Below, in pieces: positions 1-12,514 of a stretch of DNA of 64,000 bases (its first letter is position 1; each line of letters begins with the position of its first letter). The DNA comes from Ailurus styani (Eukaryota; Chordata; Mammalia; Carnivora; Ailuridae): assembly GCA_002007465.1 (NCBI GenBank), contig LNAC01000018.1, positions 8,200,979-8,264,978 of the forward strand, given 5' to 3'. A model generated the notes under the pieces. It saw only the letters and a list, made by a program, of their open reading frames with translations, did no database searches and was not told the DNA's origin. The position numbers and the translations under genes are program-made.

Positions 1-870
1 AATATTTAGACTATCTAAATATACTTAACAAAATGTCCACTGTATCATAATTTTTAAATAAGAGAATGAGCATACAGGAAAGAAGGGGGAAATTCTCCAG
101 TGTTAAGAATGGAACAGGATCAGGGGTCCAAAGAAGTAAGTGAGGACTGGAGTTGCCTACTTTATCACCAACCACCAGTAAATTCAAGGTGACCAGGAGC
201 TCTAGCTTCACTGACTAATTCGGTATAAGGGTGTCTAATTAGGTATAAGGGAAGCAGGCAGAAAAGCCTGCATAGGGAGTTAGGCCAATTTGGGACTTTT
301 ATGTGAAGCTGGAACTCATGAAAGGAAACATCCTCAGGGAAAAGGTGAATTAGAAAAAACATCCACGCCATGGAGACAGACAGCAGAGAACCTTGACCTA
401 TGCAGACTCACTATTGATGGTGGAGAACATGGCAATGTGTACATTTTTACATGGATTTGGGGCCTGAATCCATGGTATTGTCATAGTCCTAATAACCACA
501 AGCTGAGAATTTTTATTTGAAGCAGACCTGGTAGGCAGGAACACAGACCTCTGGAGGAATCCACATTTAATCCGTACTGCAAAGAATTCCCCATAGGTTG
601 AGACCCAGTGAACATTTAGTCATAAATAGAAGTCACAGAACATGTGAGGAAACAAAGCATCATGCATGAGAATCAACAGAGACAGTAACAGCAGTGACCT
701 CACACATTTAACACACTTAATATGTTTAAAGAAATAAGAGAGGAAAGTGAAAATATGAGTAAGGAGCATGAGCCTATCAAAAATGACCTGATATGAGATA
801 TTTGGAATAGTACTAAATGAATGTCTGGAAATAAAAAAATAATAGTAGAAATTAAAAATCACATAAGATA
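1..870. other. Unassigned AT-rich sequence
   Basis: I see no gene, RNA or confidently named repeat here. Reading frames on both strands are under 81 codons and look like chance. The right end grades into an L1 3' end. Confidence 0.5.
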
Positions 871-874
871 GTAA

Positions 875-1215
875 CCCTAACTAAAACAATGCTGAGCTCC
901 ATCAACAGCAGAAGGGTTAAATAAACCATGGTATGTTCATACAATACAATGTTGCAGTGCAGTGGAGGAGAACAAACTAAAGCTAACCTAATAAGGTGGA
1001 GAGACCTCATAGCTGTACTGCGAAGCAAAAGAAGCCAGATAAAGAGTACAAATGCTCTATGATTCCATGCATAGGAAGTTCAAAAACAAGCAAAGTGGAT
1101 CTATGAGTTTCGTGGTCAGAATAACAACTGTCTGGTGTGGAAGGGTATTGATTGAGGAGGGACATGAAGGGGCAGGCTGCTGTGTGCAGTCCGTGAGTGT
1201 GTATGCCTTGTGATG
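875..1215 (+). mobile_element. L1 3'-end fragment (old L1M type)
   Basis: The sense strand follows the end of L1 ORF2 and the start of the 3' UTR: CTCCATCAACAGCAGAAGGG, then TGGTATGTTCATACAATAC, then AAAGAAGCCAGATAAAGAGT, and ATGATTCCATGCATAGGAAG near 1060. These are worn forms of well-known L1 3' phrases. There is no open frame, so it is a dead fragment. Confidence 0.8.
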
Positions 1216-1334
1216 TCATCAGAGATGTGTGCCGTTGCTGTGATAAAGCTGTTCCATCTCAGTATAACACAACAAAACCTCAGTGGCCCTATCTTCCAGT
1301 TCTTTGACCCTGAAGGCCAAAGAGAAAAATTAGT

Positions 1335-2065
1335 GAACTGGAACTGAAGAAAATATACAAAATTTAGCAGAGAGAGGCAGAGACACAAAAATGACAGAGA
1401 CATTAAGAAACATGGAGGCTAGAATGAGGTCCATACAGAGCCCTAAAAGGTACAGTGGGTGAATAATTTCTAAGACAGACACAAATCCTTTGGTTCAGGA
1501 TGTCTAATGAACTCCAAGCAAGATAAAGAGAAGAGATCCACACCTAAACACGTCATTGTAAAACTGTAGGCCAAAGACAAAGATCCTAGAAGCACCAAGT
1601 TGAAAACAGTGATCGGCTGTGCAGAACTGTCGATTAGACTGAGTAATGTTCCAAGTCAGTAGATAAGGGATGATATCATCGGTGCCTTGAAGAGAAAGGA
1701 ATTCTCAACCTAGAATTAAAAAAACTGAGGGAATGGGTGCAAAATAATAATTTTGTAAATCAGGTGAACAAAACAAAACTGAAGAAGACAGATTTCACTA
1801 CCAATAGACTCTCACTTAGGGATTTTCTAAATGGTGTATCATTGAAAGAAAAATCATTACTGAAGGGCTGATATACAAGAAAGAATGAAGAGCAAAGGAA
1901 ATGTTAAATATTAAGGTACATACACAAAAGGAGAGCAGTTTGATACCATCTTGATATATCTGTATCTATATATATCATAAATATGCACATTGTAAAGAAG
2001 AAACTAGAATGTCGTAGGAGGCAGAAACCTTACCTGAAAAAGCAGAGCGTACTGACCAAAGTTAG
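1335..2065 (+). mobile_element. L1 5'-UTR-like fragment (old L1M/HAL1 type)
   Basis: The order of phrases matches the 5' region of old mammalian L1s: TCTAATGAACTCCAAGCAAG, AGAGATCCACACCTAAACAC, a GTAAAACTG stretch, GACAAAGATCCTAGAAGC, TCTCAACCTAGAATT, and ATTGAAAGAAAAATCATTAC near 1840. It lies just after an L1 3' end in the same orientation, so it is a separate insertion or part of a rearranged copy. No ORF1 remains readable. Confidence 0.75.
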
Positions 2066-3160
2066 TTGAACTGAAGCTGAACTGAATTCTACTAATTCTA
2101 CCTATTTTAAGGTCATTGTACTTCATGAGTTTGGGAGTTAGGTTAGATCCTGCTGAATTCCTAGAATTGCCACTGAACCACTGACCTTGTTAGATGAATC
2201 GATTCTGCCATATCTGATAATTGTCAATGTTTGCCTTCATGGTAATTGTTGAAAATAGCAACTCCATAATAAGAAACAGATTTTATTCTAATAATGCAAG
2301 TAAAGCCTAGAGATTAATTAAAAACAGATTTTATTCATTTACATAATTAGGAAATTATTTGCAACATCAGTCCTAATAAACTTGGAGTTGTTTGACAAAT
2401 GCGATGATTTGTTCCAGGATAAATATGTATCTTGTGTAAATACTTTTGATATTGATGGAGGGAAGGGATCGTTAAGGAGCAAATGATACAAATGCCTGCC
2501 CTTTGAAGAGTGCCAAGTGCTCTAAAAAACAAAGGCATTCCTCTCCATCCATGAGAGGTGAGTACAGTGTCTCGCAGAGGGTGGAGAGGGTAGTTGCTGG
2601 TAGCCGCAGCTGGTAATTCGAGAATCCAGTTTCCTGGCCTTCTGCTATCACTGTTGTAATGACAGACGGGTGATTTTAAACCTTGACCTCAATTTTCTAG
2701 TTCTTTTACGACCCCACCAATCCCTCCCATCTCACAGAGTCCTTTAGCGGCCTTTCGTTCCTTAGTGAATATTTTAACCTAAATAAAATTTTCATCTTTT
2801 CCACCTTCAAGAGAGACAGCTCAGATCTCACCTTCTCTGTAAATTCTGCCCTGAATTCCCTGGCAGGATGAACTGTACCTTCCTCCATCCTTCCCTGCTG
2901 CTCTTGTCTCTCAGTGGCAAGTATTTGTGAGCGGTCAGAGAACTCAAGGATGGCCAAGGCTGTGGGAGTCTCATGTCTCCATGCCCAGTGAGCAGGCACG
3001 GAACTGCTCGTTACCGTGAAACGGCATTGTTTCTATGCGAGGCTGCACCTGATGAAGACGATGGTGAAGAATTCCGTTTCTGCAGTGCTTCGTGTCTTCA
3101 AAGGCTGTTCCAGTGACCTCGTCTTATTGCATCTGCCCCCCCAGTAGGTAGTTAGAGCAA
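2066..3160. other. Unassigned sequence
   Basis: No repeat family or exon is recognised. A short AT-rich direct repeat (AACAGATTTTATTC) occurs near 2275 and 2324. The longest frame, minus strand 2706-2999, has no recognisable domain. Confidence 0.4.
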
Positions 3161-3164
3161 ATGT

Positions 3165-3260
3165 TTGAACCCTCATTTGACAGATAAAAAGCCCAGGAAG
3201 AGAAAGTTTAAATGGCTCACACCAGGTCCTGCAGTTCGTGTGGAGGGTGAGCCAAAGGAG
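3165..3260 (-). repeat. MIR fragment
   Basis: The antisense MIR core is visible: a CCTCATTTGACAGATAAAAA-like stretch followed by a worn AGGTCCTGCAGTTCG, corresponding to the MIR cytosine-rich and CACACAGCTAG blocks. Heavily diverged. Confidence 0.5.
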
Positions 3261-4150
3261 AGGGTTGCAGATGGGAAATAAGAAGGAACAAGGTTTTTTT
3301 ACTCCTTAGAGAAATCACTTCATTAATTTTCTCACCATTTAAATCCAGCTCCGCCTTCTCCTGTCCTTTTCTTCATGGGATCAGAGAAGCAGTCTTTTGA
3401 TAGAAGGAAGACACACCACAGAGATGCTGAATGTGTGCTGACCCTCACGTGGGGACCATTTTCCTGTGGAAGCAGCAATAATCATAATCATAATGCTTGC
3501 TTGAACTTGGCACTTTTCTTCAGTGCCGAGTCTGAAATTACCCGCTGATGCCTTCGGTGTGGCAGCGGGCTGCTTGAACAGAGGAGAGGCTGGGGACAGC
3601 AGAGTGTTTTATTGTGGAGGAATTCTCGAAGCTCTCATGGCTGCGAATGACTTTGGTGAATAAGCCATCCTGGGGCAATTCAATAGGCAGGGTGTTAAGT
3701 AGGAAGCTGTGACATTGTTTCTATAGAAGGGGTAGGCCAGAGAGCCCTCAGGGGCTGTGTTGTGTTCAGGTCACTGGGCAGAAAGACCCATAAGAGGACC
3801 ATGCCAAAGCTTTAGACTTAAACAAAACCCTACTTCTCAAGGACCCCAGGAATGACAGGAAACCTAGTTTCATAGAGGATCGGAAGCATTGATAAAAATC
3901 AATTAACTCTTTGCCTTCTTTCTCCATAAACAGTGTCACACAAATATGAGAATTCTCAGGTGTTGATTTTCTTGGGTGTGAAGGTAACCCATTTCTGTGG
4001 TGCTCTCCATATGGAATAATGCAGTGTTTTCTCCCATGTAGAAAAGGGGAAATCTCTTCTTCAAGGTGTGTTTTTGTTTTTTTCCTTTTTTGGCAGTTGG
4101 TAGATTTGCACGGCATAGACCTCCCTGACCTCAGCCACGTGCCATTTTCT
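3261..4150. other. Unassigned sequence with a possibly constrained block
   Basis: No exon or named repeat is seen. About 3470-3700 has balanced composition, (AATCAT)n at its left edge and little repeat character, so it could be old single-copy DNA. A T-rich run lies near 4070-4090. Confidence 0.35.
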
Positions 4151-4154
4151 CCCC

Positions 4155-4260
4155 CTCCACTAACACCAGCTCTACTGAGATATCATTGTCATACCGTATA
4201 AGGTTAAGGTGTGTAGCTGTATTGATTCGACACACTTACATATTGAGCGAGGTGTCATTT
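4155..4260 (-). mobile_element. L1 3'-UTR fragment, antisense
   Basis: ACTGAGATATCATTGTCATA followed by AAGGTTAAGGTGTGTAGC and a TTGATTCGACACACTTACAT block is the antisense form of the old L1 3' UTR, whose usual phrase is TGAGATATAATTGACATATA. A short dead fragment. Confidence 0.65.
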
Positions 4261-4890
4261 TAAACTTTTATCTCTCAGCCATACTGAGCCTCTGCTGGAG
4301 TCTCGTCTTTAAGCAGGGTTCCTGATCTCTGTGGTATAGGAGATATCGATGGCATCTGCCATGTCTGTTCTGATTGATCTGAGGTGCAGCCTGTGTAGAA
4401 CCCCCTGGACTGTCCGCCTGGTCAGGCGTCCCAAACTGTAACAATCACCACGGGGACATGTGAGCACTCTGCATGGGTGAGACAGTATTAAGCTGCACTG
4501 AAGGACTGTTGGTTGACTCTGCCCGTGAGTTCTACCTCCACACTCCCTCTAGCCGAGTGGACAGGTGGGCAGGCTTCTGCCCTAATCAGGAGTAGGCAAC
4601 ATACTCCTAGGGGGGAGGGGGTGCTGTTTCACCAGCATTGTTGTTTGGGACCCCGCCAGCTACCTGGGTTTTTCTCCCCGACCTGGCCCTGACCTCCAGT
4701 TCTCTGACCAACTGCTCTACTTTTTCCTGGTACTTGACCACTTCCCTGGCCCCAAATCCTAATTCTGGACACATTTTTAGATTACTTGACTCCACATTAC
4801 CCAGAAGGAAGCAGTAGAGAGGGAAGAAAGCAAGGACGACTGTCTGTATTGATGAGGTGACAGGAAAAGAGATGAATCTGACCAGTGCCT
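4261..4890. other. Unassigned sequence
   Basis: No exon or named repeat is seen. GGGGGGAGGGGG at 4611-4622 is a short G-rich run. Frames here are under 63 codons. Confidence 0.4.
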
Positions 4891-5260
4891 GTCCCCCAGG
4901 AGCTCACAATCTAATTAGAAGAGACATGCATGACAGCAAGGGTGCCACAGAGTGTTTCAGGGGCTGTGATCACACTGTGCAGTTGATAGAATGGATGGAG
5001 AGGTTAGTTCGGGGCTGAGGAGGGGACTTAGGAAAGAGGTGGAAAGTCTTCCTGTAGGAGATGACTACATGAGTGCGGCAGCAAGAAGAGGGTGGAGGAA
5101 CAAGACAGCCTAGCATGTTCATGTTCATGCAGTCCTTCTGTACTCCAGGGGTATGGGGATTGGGGTGGGGGGCAGTAAGAGATGAGGCGGGAGAGATGGT
5201 CAGGGACTGAGCTGTGGGCATTTGGGGGACCAGGCTCGGAAGGATGGACTAAAGCCAGGA
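4890..5260 (-). repeat. L2 LINE remnant, antisense
   Basis: CCCCCAGGAGCTCACAATCT followed by AATTAGAAGAGACA, then GGAAAGTCTTCCTGTAGGAG, is the antisense of the L2 3' region, usually GGAGCTTACATTCTAGTGGG and GAAGGCCTTCCTGGAGGAGG. Strongly diverged, so ends are approximate. Confidence 0.6.
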
Positions 5261-7110
5261 GACTGTCCCAGGGGTAAGGCTGGCCTCAGAGGCACCGGAG
5301 TTCAAGTCATGGTGTCCAAAGGGGCATGGCATAGTTGGGCTTGATTTAGGCTGCATTGGTATCACAGGGCCACAGAATGTCCTTAGTGGTATTTGAGGCT
5401 AGGTGTTGGTGGCCTTTTCATTTGGAGTAGGACCTTAGGCAGTGGTTATAAGATGCAGGATTCACCTACCTGCACAAGAGGGCTGGCCAAGACAAGGCCA
5501 GATGTTGGAGTGACAGGAAAATGGGCTGGGATTCATGGGAGGAGCAGCCCAGCTGGGTAGACTAAGCCAGTCCAGCCAGAGTAGGGGAAGTGTGGCTTAA
5601 GAGGTTCACATATGGAGACCAAGTCTAGGCCCCTGAGTAATTTCAGATCCCCCCTTCCAGTGGAGAGGAGACATCTAAAATGCTCCCTCACATGCTCAGG
5701 CTAGCTTGCAAATTCAGTGGAGCAGAACTGCAGCTGTGGGGGAAGGGTCTAGGGGAGACAGAGGCTACTGTGGAGATTTCAAAGCAAAAAGTGATTTAAA
5801 TTTGAGTGAAGGAGGCCTCCCTTTTGTCCCTGGATAACGGCAGACACTCTGCTCTGTGACCCACACAGGTATTTTCCTCAACCCGGAGCACTCACCTAGC
5901 TCTGATTTCAGCCAAGAGCTGTCAGGGGCTTGCAGGCCAGTCCGTAGCACTTAAAGCCCAGCATCAGTATGGGAACCCTCCCCGCCCTCTGCCCTCTGCC
6001 CTCCACAGAGCCCCTACTCAGAGCACTCTCTAGAGCTTTGCTGGCTCTGAATGAGAGCTGGGACAGACCATCCGCTCCAAGACTGCCTGCAAAGCACTCC
6101 TCTGCATCAGGGCACACCTCACTTCCCTCTCTGGGAAAGGAAATTCCAGCTCCCCAAGGGACCAGCCTATAGCCTTGTCCTCTTACCTAAATATTCATTT
6201 TGTCAGGCTTCCAAGGGCTATATTTTCAGAATGGTTTATGAGAAATCTGATCATCTAATCTGCCCAATCTTCAGATTCTTTTTCTTTTTTTGTCTACCAG
6301 ATACACACATTGCAGGATGTTTACTGCAAATTTCAAAGAGCCACTTAAGGGTCTCCTTTCCCTTAGTCATCTGGGAGGCCGAAAGATTTTTAAGTTGCAT
6401 TGCTATTGCATTACTGTGAAGAAATGATTTAAATAAAAACTCCCTGCCCACTGAGACTGTGCTCAAGACCCTTGGCCAGAGCTTGGTGTGTTGTCCCCAA
6501 TTCAGGTCCTCATGTTGTTATCCACCCGACTGTGAAGAGTCTTAGCCAATGGGCAGAATGTGGCCCTGGGCATTGCCCAGGCACGAGTGACATCCCTCTG
6601 CTTGGCAAGGGTGACTCCTATTGTTGTTGCTCTGAAAAAGTGAGTTGAATCCATCTGCTGAATGAAGAATGGTACCGTCTCTGGGGTCAGACAGGGTTCA
6701 GAGAGCAGGGACTCCTCTGAAATGAGGCTGTCTGGGGTATGGTGTCTGGAAGGATGGGAGCCAAAAGGAGTGTCAGAGACCTGGTGTCGGATTAAGTGAA
6801 CCCAGCCTCAGGATTAGGTGAACTCGTTAGAAGGGCTGGCTGCCTTTCCATCTCTGCCCCAGGAGCTTTTTTATCTCCTTAAGCTCAAATAGAAGCTGAA
6901 TGTGTGGACAGCCAGTGGGCCTGGGGGAATGAGTGGCTTAGGGAGGGGCTTAGCACTGGTTCTCTGTACCCCTCTCTCCTCCCGACACCACATCTTCTCA
7001 TTCCCTCAGACACAGTTTTCTAAGAAAGCCAAAGAAGGGAATTAACATGAAAAAGAGAATTATAAGTATTCTGCTGGGTTCTTTATATACATGATCCATA
7101 AAAAACTTGC
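5261..7110. other. Unassigned sequence
   Basis: About 1.85 kb with no recognised exon. Overlapping frames at 5765-6117 (minus) and 5969-6419 (plus) run against each other without domains. Part of 5260-5600 may continue the L2 to its left. I see no promoter or CpG island. Confidence 0.4.
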
Positions 7111-7119
7111 AAAAGAATC

Positions 7120-7205
7120 AATTTTCTTATTTCTAGATAGGCACACCAAGACTCAGAGATGAAGTCATCCAATCTGGGACACGTTTAAGAGTAAAAGGGG
7201 GTGCT
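7120..7205 (-). repeat. MIR fragment
   Basis: TTTTCTTATTTCTAGATAGG, GCACACCAAGACTCAGAGAT and GAAGTCATCCAATC reproduce the antisense MIR core in order: CCCATTTTACAGATGAGG, AAACTGAGGCACAGAGA and GTAACTTGCCCAAG. Worn. Confidence 0.5.
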
Positions 7206-7374
7206 AAAAATACTTACAATCACACACATGTATGTATTTTAAAGTACTTATTGTCTGAGAAACTTGTTTTATTGTATTTTAGACTTATAAAATAATTCTA
7301 CTCAAAAACTCTTATTAAGGATAAAATGTTTTCTTTAAAAAGAGTTGACATATAAACCATCTTATCTGTGATAT

Positions 7375-7437
7375 TCAGTGACTTTTCCAAGGTCACATGG
7401 CTAGTTAGTGACAAAGCCAGGCTTCCAAGCTAATCTC
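7375..7437 (-). repeat. MIR fragment
   Basis: GTGACTTTTCCAAGGTCACA followed by TGGCTAGTTAGTGACAAAGC is a good match to the antisense MIR core (CTTGCCCAAGGTCACACAGCTAGTAAGTGGC). Confidence 0.65.
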
Positions 7438-7490
7438 TTTTCATTAATTTTAGGGGAGAAGGGTGCCAGAGATTCACTAAGTGTTCCAGA

Positions 7491-7552
7491 AGGTTTTTTT
7501 TTGTTTTTTTTGGTTTTGTTTTTGTTTTTGTTTTTTTTCTGTTTTTTTCCCA
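7491..7552. repeat. T-rich (G)T(n) low-complexity tract
   Basis: A run of T homopolymers broken by single Gs. It produces the phenylalanine-rich frames around it, which are artefacts of composition. Confidence 0.85.
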
Positions 7553-7559
7553 GACTCAG

Positions 7560-9135
7560 GCATGCCTCTTTCCTTGGGAGTTGGATTTGTCTGTCAGACC
7601 ATTTCCTTCCCACCTCAGCTCTTTCCAGTGTGTCTCCCCTGGGGCTTCGGCCACTCCCTGAGCCTCCTCTATTGCTAGCACTCTCTGACAGCTCTTTGGC
7701 ACTTGGCCTGATTTCAGACCCTCCCTCTACCTTCACTTGTGATACTTCAGTGTTATTAGATCCTGGCTGTCTTCCCCTAGATGGTCTGTGTTTCTTGACC
7801 CTTCGCTGTGCCCTTCTGGTTCTGGCATCCAGGTCCACCTTGACCACCAGCCCTCCGGCTCAACTGTGGGACCCTGGGTATTGTTTCCTCCCTCCGTGGC
7901 TCTGCCTGCCTCTCCCTGACTTGGTTTGTAAATTCATCGTTGGCTGTGGTCCCTTCACCCCACCTCCATACCCACATTCACAACTTGACAGTCTTTGAGA
8001 TTTAATCAACTAGTTCATTGAGCAATCCAGGTGTATACCCACCTGATTTGAAGTTATTTAGTTTAATGAAGATAATCATGTGGCCCAGGTTTTCTGGGGC
8101 AGCCCTAATTTTAAATATTACGTCTCTTTGCCCTCAGAAAAAGTGAGTACTAAAAATCTCAGTATTTTGGCATATAAACACCATCTTCTGCATTGCCTTA
8201 GGCACCCAGAAAACAAAAAACAAAAAAAGGCATAAATCCCTAGTCAGACAACATGCCCTACCTTTGGCTCAGGACATACAGGTTTCTGTTAAATTGTTAT
8301 TTTTGTTGGCATATGTAAGCCTCAGAGGGAACAGCGTTTTTGTATGTTTTTAAAAATCTCATCAGTATTGGTGTCCTACTGTTGTCCCTATAGTCTGTAA
8401 AAAGTATTTGATTGCATTCATCGAAGGACCAGTGTATTTCTTGCTGAGTAGCATGTGGGTTGTAGTCTGTGTATCCTCAATTAGCACCTGACACCATGTT
8501 TGTTGTGACAACCCCAGTGAAGTAAATCCCTTCCCTGTGAAATTCACAAGGGCACGATCTCCAGGCCTCTTCTGTCTCCTAAGCCCCCAGGAAAATGGTA
8601 CTCGTGTCAAAAGTCTGTCCTGAGTTTTGGCTGACTCCTCAACTGCAAATGCCAGCCCCCCCCCCGCCCCGCCCTCAACTCCCTGCCTGGGGTTGCTTAG
8701 TGTGTTAGCATCTTCCCAAAGACCAGAGTCGCCCTAGCCCTAGGCTCCCATCCCAGGTCCAGTCTGGTTTTCAAGAAGCAGGTGCTTCTTCCACAGATGG
8801 CCTCCCAGATGGACTCTTTATACTGAGGAAAGAGGAAATATCCCATAGAGGAGGAACATAACTGAGTGGGCATAACTGCCAAAATAAGGAGGCATGGCAG
8901 AGGGAAGTAGTCCCCTTTTGCTGCATTCTGAGGACCACTGGTTCCTGAGATGCTTCCAAAGGGGATCTGTGGCTGGTGGAACTGTAAAAGGCTTCATAGT
9001 GGCTGGGGATGCCTACCAGCAACTGAAGTTGCTGAGAAATTCTGCAGTCAGGTCAGCAGCTTTTCCTAAACACATTTGACCCCAGGACACCTTTTTCATA
9101 TAACAACCTTTAACAGCTTAAAGAATCAGGGTAAA
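7560..9135. other. Unassigned sequence
   Basis: The left part (7560-7990) is CT-rich on the plus strand and gives a 196-codon frame (7408-7998) with no domain. That frame overlaps a 148-codon minus frame, and both cross the T tract. A C homopolymer-like run lies at about 8657-8675. The rest shows no exon signals that I trust. Confidence 0.4.
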
Positions 9136-9139
9136 ACAA

Positions 9140-9345
9140 AAGAGCAGGGGTTTGGGGTCAGAGGGCCCCTGCCTGGGTTCAAGTTCAAAATCCTCACATT
9201 GACCTATGTCACCTTGAGTAAATTATTTATCCTTAGTTCCCTCATCCGTAAAATAAGGATAATGACCAATGACCCTACAAGGGTTGTTGTGAGAGCTAAA
9301 AGGTGCTGGATATGAAAGCACTTGGCATAGAAGGTATTTATGAAA
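9140..9345 (+). repeat. MIR element, near full length
   Basis: In order: a GGGGTTTGGGGTCAGAGGGC head, CCTGGGTTCAAGTTCAAAAT, ACCTTGAGTAAATTATTTAT, CCCTCATCCGTAAAATAAGG, AAGGGTTGTTGTGAGAGCTA and AAGCACTTGGCATAG. This is a complete sense MIR with its tRNA-like head and L2-like tail. It is an inactive, very old SINE. Confidence 0.88.
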
Positions 9346-10365
9346 GAGAAGGCTTTGTTTAGGTACAGAATTCCCTCAGCTAGTGCACCTTGTAATGAAG
9401 AGTAATCTCATTGCTATTGACCGGCTCAGAAGCTGCCCTTCTCCTTTTGAGGCTATTTAGGATGTGCCAGGACCAGCATATTTGGAATGAAATGTCCGGA
9501 GTCTTTGATAGCTAGATAATGGAGGATGCTTTTGAGTTAATGCATACTTTTAAGAAAATATTTTTAAGTTTTGCAACAAAACACAAGATGAATTAGAGAG
9601 GAAAGTTTCAGTCTCCCCATCTACAGAATGAAGCCATGAATTAAAAAATTGCTAAAGATACAGCAAGAGGGCCTGGTGTGGACAGAGAGGCTGTGGTGGG
9701 ACTGAGCCCCACCGCAGGAGGCTCTCTGGGGAATCCATATGTATGGCTTGGAAAGTTTACTTTGGAACCTTGATTCATTTTTCATGTACACCTAAGAAGT
9801 AACCCCTGCATATTCTAATTTGGGTTTTTGTCTTCTTTATACGTTAAACCAGGAGTTCCTAACCTGTAAAGCATAGGCCATTAGGATGGAGATGCAAGGT
9901 CAGGGAGAATGCTTTAAGGGTTCAGAAATTCCCTGAAATTAGAAGCAAATTTTGTTTACATATGTGCATTTTTGTAGGGAAGAAAGTTCTAAACCACAAC
10001 GTGGGTTTTGGTCTCTGTGAACCACATAAATCCCATTCAGAATAAACTCCCTGGCCAGCAGAGTTCACTATACAATTGATAATTGGACAGGGGCCCAGGC
10101 ACTCCTGGGAACCTCCTGGGCTTCTGTGACTGGTCCAAGGCACTTGACTATACTGCTTCCTCAGCAAGACCTTGGTTTTGCTTGGTCCTCTTGCTCTGGG
10201 GAGCTGTAGCTTCTCTGTGACTCTTCCTTCCCTCTTTGGCACGCAAAGTCCTTGAAACCTGCTGTGAATGTGGCTATAAATCCTAGGTTACCTATAGGTG
10301 GCTGACATGACTTTCACAATTATACAAATGAGACAAGCAATTTGAGCAATTAGATAACCTAACTA
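9346..10365. other. Unassigned sequence
   Basis: No exon or clear repeat is seen. The minus frame at 9922-10242 (106 codons) has no recognisable domain. Confidence 0.4.
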
Positions 10366-10369
10366 CATT

Positions 10370-11240
10370 TCAGCAGATGTTTAATTGGATACCTGTTGGT
10401 GTCATACCCTGTGTTAGAACTCAGGTATAGATAGGTGACAGAAGATTAAAAAAAATATGACAGATAGCCCCTGCTTTTCAGAGGCTTCCTGTCCAGTGGA
10501 TTCAGGCAAGTATAACTTATAATGTAAATAATAAAGAGGAAATGATACAGAATTGTGACCTTTATATTGTTCAGTTTGTCTTGCAACGCCAATGTATACA
10601 AGAGTAAGCCTGCCCTTTGTCCTTAGGTCTCACATTTATTCATCTAACAAATATCGATGGCGTGCCCATTGTAAGTCAGGCATTGCACTAGGTACTAGGA
10701 ATTCTTGGGCAAGCAAATGCAGACAGGGTTCATGGCTAGTGTGGAGACTGGCATTAATTAAGTTAAATCAATACACACACACACACACAAATGTAAAATT
10801 GCAACTGAGATATGAACTATAAGGATGGGAGACATGGTACCTTAAGAGAATATTACAGGGGACACCTTGTCAGAGAGATCTCTGAAGTCTTCCCTAAGGA
10901 AATAACACCTGATAAGGAAAAACAGGAGTTAACTAGGCAAAAAGGTAAGGACAGAAAGGGAATTCCAGGCACCAGCAATAGCATGTACAAAGGCCCAGTG
11001 GCAGGGAATAATCTGATGCTTATTAGTCAATAAAAGAAAGTTCAGTGAGACTGGAATCCAGAGAGAGTGAAGTGCACTGTGCAAAATGAGGACAGGCCAG
11101 ACTGCAAGGAGCTTTGTAAAGAGGTTAGGGTGTGGTCTTTATCTTAAGTTTAGTGTCAAATCTTTGAGGTGTTTTAAGCAGGACCAGGAGAAGCCATTTT
11201 GATTGGGGACATTAGGGAAGATTTCAAATCTTGCCGCTGA
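10370..11240 (-). repeat. L2 LINE remnants, antisense
   Basis: Two 3'-end-like starts are visible, near 10370 and 10635 (CATTTATTCATCTAACAAAT, then CAGGCATTGCACTAGGTACT). They are followed by the typical antisense L2 body: GGAATTCCAGGCACCAGCAA, TGTACAAAGGCCCAGTGGCA, AGGAGCTTTGTAAAGAGG and GGTGTTTTAAGCAGGACCAG. The plus-strand frames here are debris of this element. Confidence 0.8.
10773..10788. repeat. (AC)8 microsatellite
   Basis: A perfect AC dinucleotide run inside the L2 remnant, short enough to be only weakly variable. Confidence 0.9.
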
Positions 11241-12138
11241 TTTTTGGAGGATGAATAGAAGTTCAATTATTATGAGAAAGACCTTTATGGAATTGCCAAA
11301 GATGAACATTGTGGGAAGAGCGGAAGTTCACACAGTGCCTTGGCAGTGGTCAGCAGTAGCTATGACAGAATCTTCATGTCTTTGGAGGAATGACTGGAAA
11401 AGCTGAGTGAAGACAAGCCATGAAGAACTGAAATGTTCGCTAGATGGTTTAGGACTTACTGAGTGGGAAGTCAACATTTTAAAGGAAGGGTGTAGTATGA
11501 TTTCACCTGAAGTTTGCATTGTGAGATTTTCATCAGAAACTGCCCTATCATGTCTCGCCTCTGCTTTCTGTCTCCAGGTGTATAGATGAGGACTTTAAAC
11601 AAAGGTTGCCAATTGACTAATGAGAAAACTTCTGTCGTTGGGGTAGAAACTATTGCTCAATTCCATTTTTGACATGGGTTCTCTTTGGTCATCAATTTAT
11701 ATTGGGATCAGTCACCTTACTTCCTACTGAACTGAAGAATTTCCACATCTTAACCCCTGCAAAGCACTGAGATCCAGAAGTTCTCCTCCCGCTCTGCATC
11801 ATTTATGGGTGAGGCTGCACTACTCAGGGAGTTTCCCAAGCAAGCAAATGGAATCTCAGCTTTATGAAGCATTTGGAAAAAGTCTATTTTAAGCTGCAAC
11901 ATTTATGTCTTGAATTTGAGACTTCTTGTCAGTGCAGTGGGTAGTAAAAACAATTCTGAACTTTTAAGCCCCTATCTTGTGGAAAAATTTTAAATGCCTT
12001 CATGGGTCTGGCAGTTGCTTAGCATGGCAGATGTACCTGGAAGACCAAATGCTTGAACCATTGTAGAAGAAAGTAACCATTCTGTGAAGGGAATAGGAGA
12101 ATCCAATTTTTAAGCATAAATTGTAGATTGGAATAAAG
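11241..12138. other. Unassigned sequence
   Basis: No gene or named repeat. The first 150-200 bp may still be worn L2. Several AT-rich stretches but no exon-like structure. Confidence 0.4.
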
Positions 12139-12153
12139 GATACATATAAGTGA

Positions 12154-12352
12154 GCGCCTGGGTGGCTCAGTGGGTTAAAATCTCTGCCTTTGGCTCAGGT
12201 CATGATCTCAGGGTCCTGGGATTGAGGCCCACATTGGGCTCCCTGCTCGGCAGGGAGCCTGCTTCCTCCTCTCTCTCTCTGCTTGCTTCTCTGCCTACTT
12301 GTGAGCTCTCTCTCTCTGTAAAATAAATAAAAAATCTTAAAAAAAAAAAAAA
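12154..12352 (+). mobile_element. CAN-SINE (carnivore tRNA-Lys SINE), young
   Basis: Starts GCGCCTGGGTGGCTCAGTGG, has the TCAGGTCATGATCTCAGGGT core and a CT-rich middle, and ends in an AATAAAAAATCTTA(n) tail. It is flanked by a near-perfect duplication, GGATACATATAAGT at 12139 and GGATACACGTAAGT at 12353, which fixes its ends. Inserted by L1 machinery and not protein-coding. Confidence 0.97.
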
Positions 12353-12514
12353 GGATACACGTAAGTCGTGAAAATAAAATAAAAATACATGCTAGTGTTT
12401 CTTCCTAGGAACCATTCTAAGGATGAAGATACTATTTTAAAAAATTATGTGTATTTGTTTGAGCGTTGAAGACTTTTCCCCTTGAAGTGGCTAAAGGAGG
12501 GAATGGAGTGAGAA

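Noticed and set aside
7408..7998. 196-codon plus frame
   Set aside because: It crosses a T-homopolymer tract giving Phe/Leu runs, opposes a 148-codon minus frame, and shows no domain or conservation-like pattern.
12154..12230. tRNA-Lys-like head of the SINE as a tRNA gene
   Set aside because: Diverged box sequences, no tRNA fold and the same head in every SINE copy. A SINE, not a tRNA gene.
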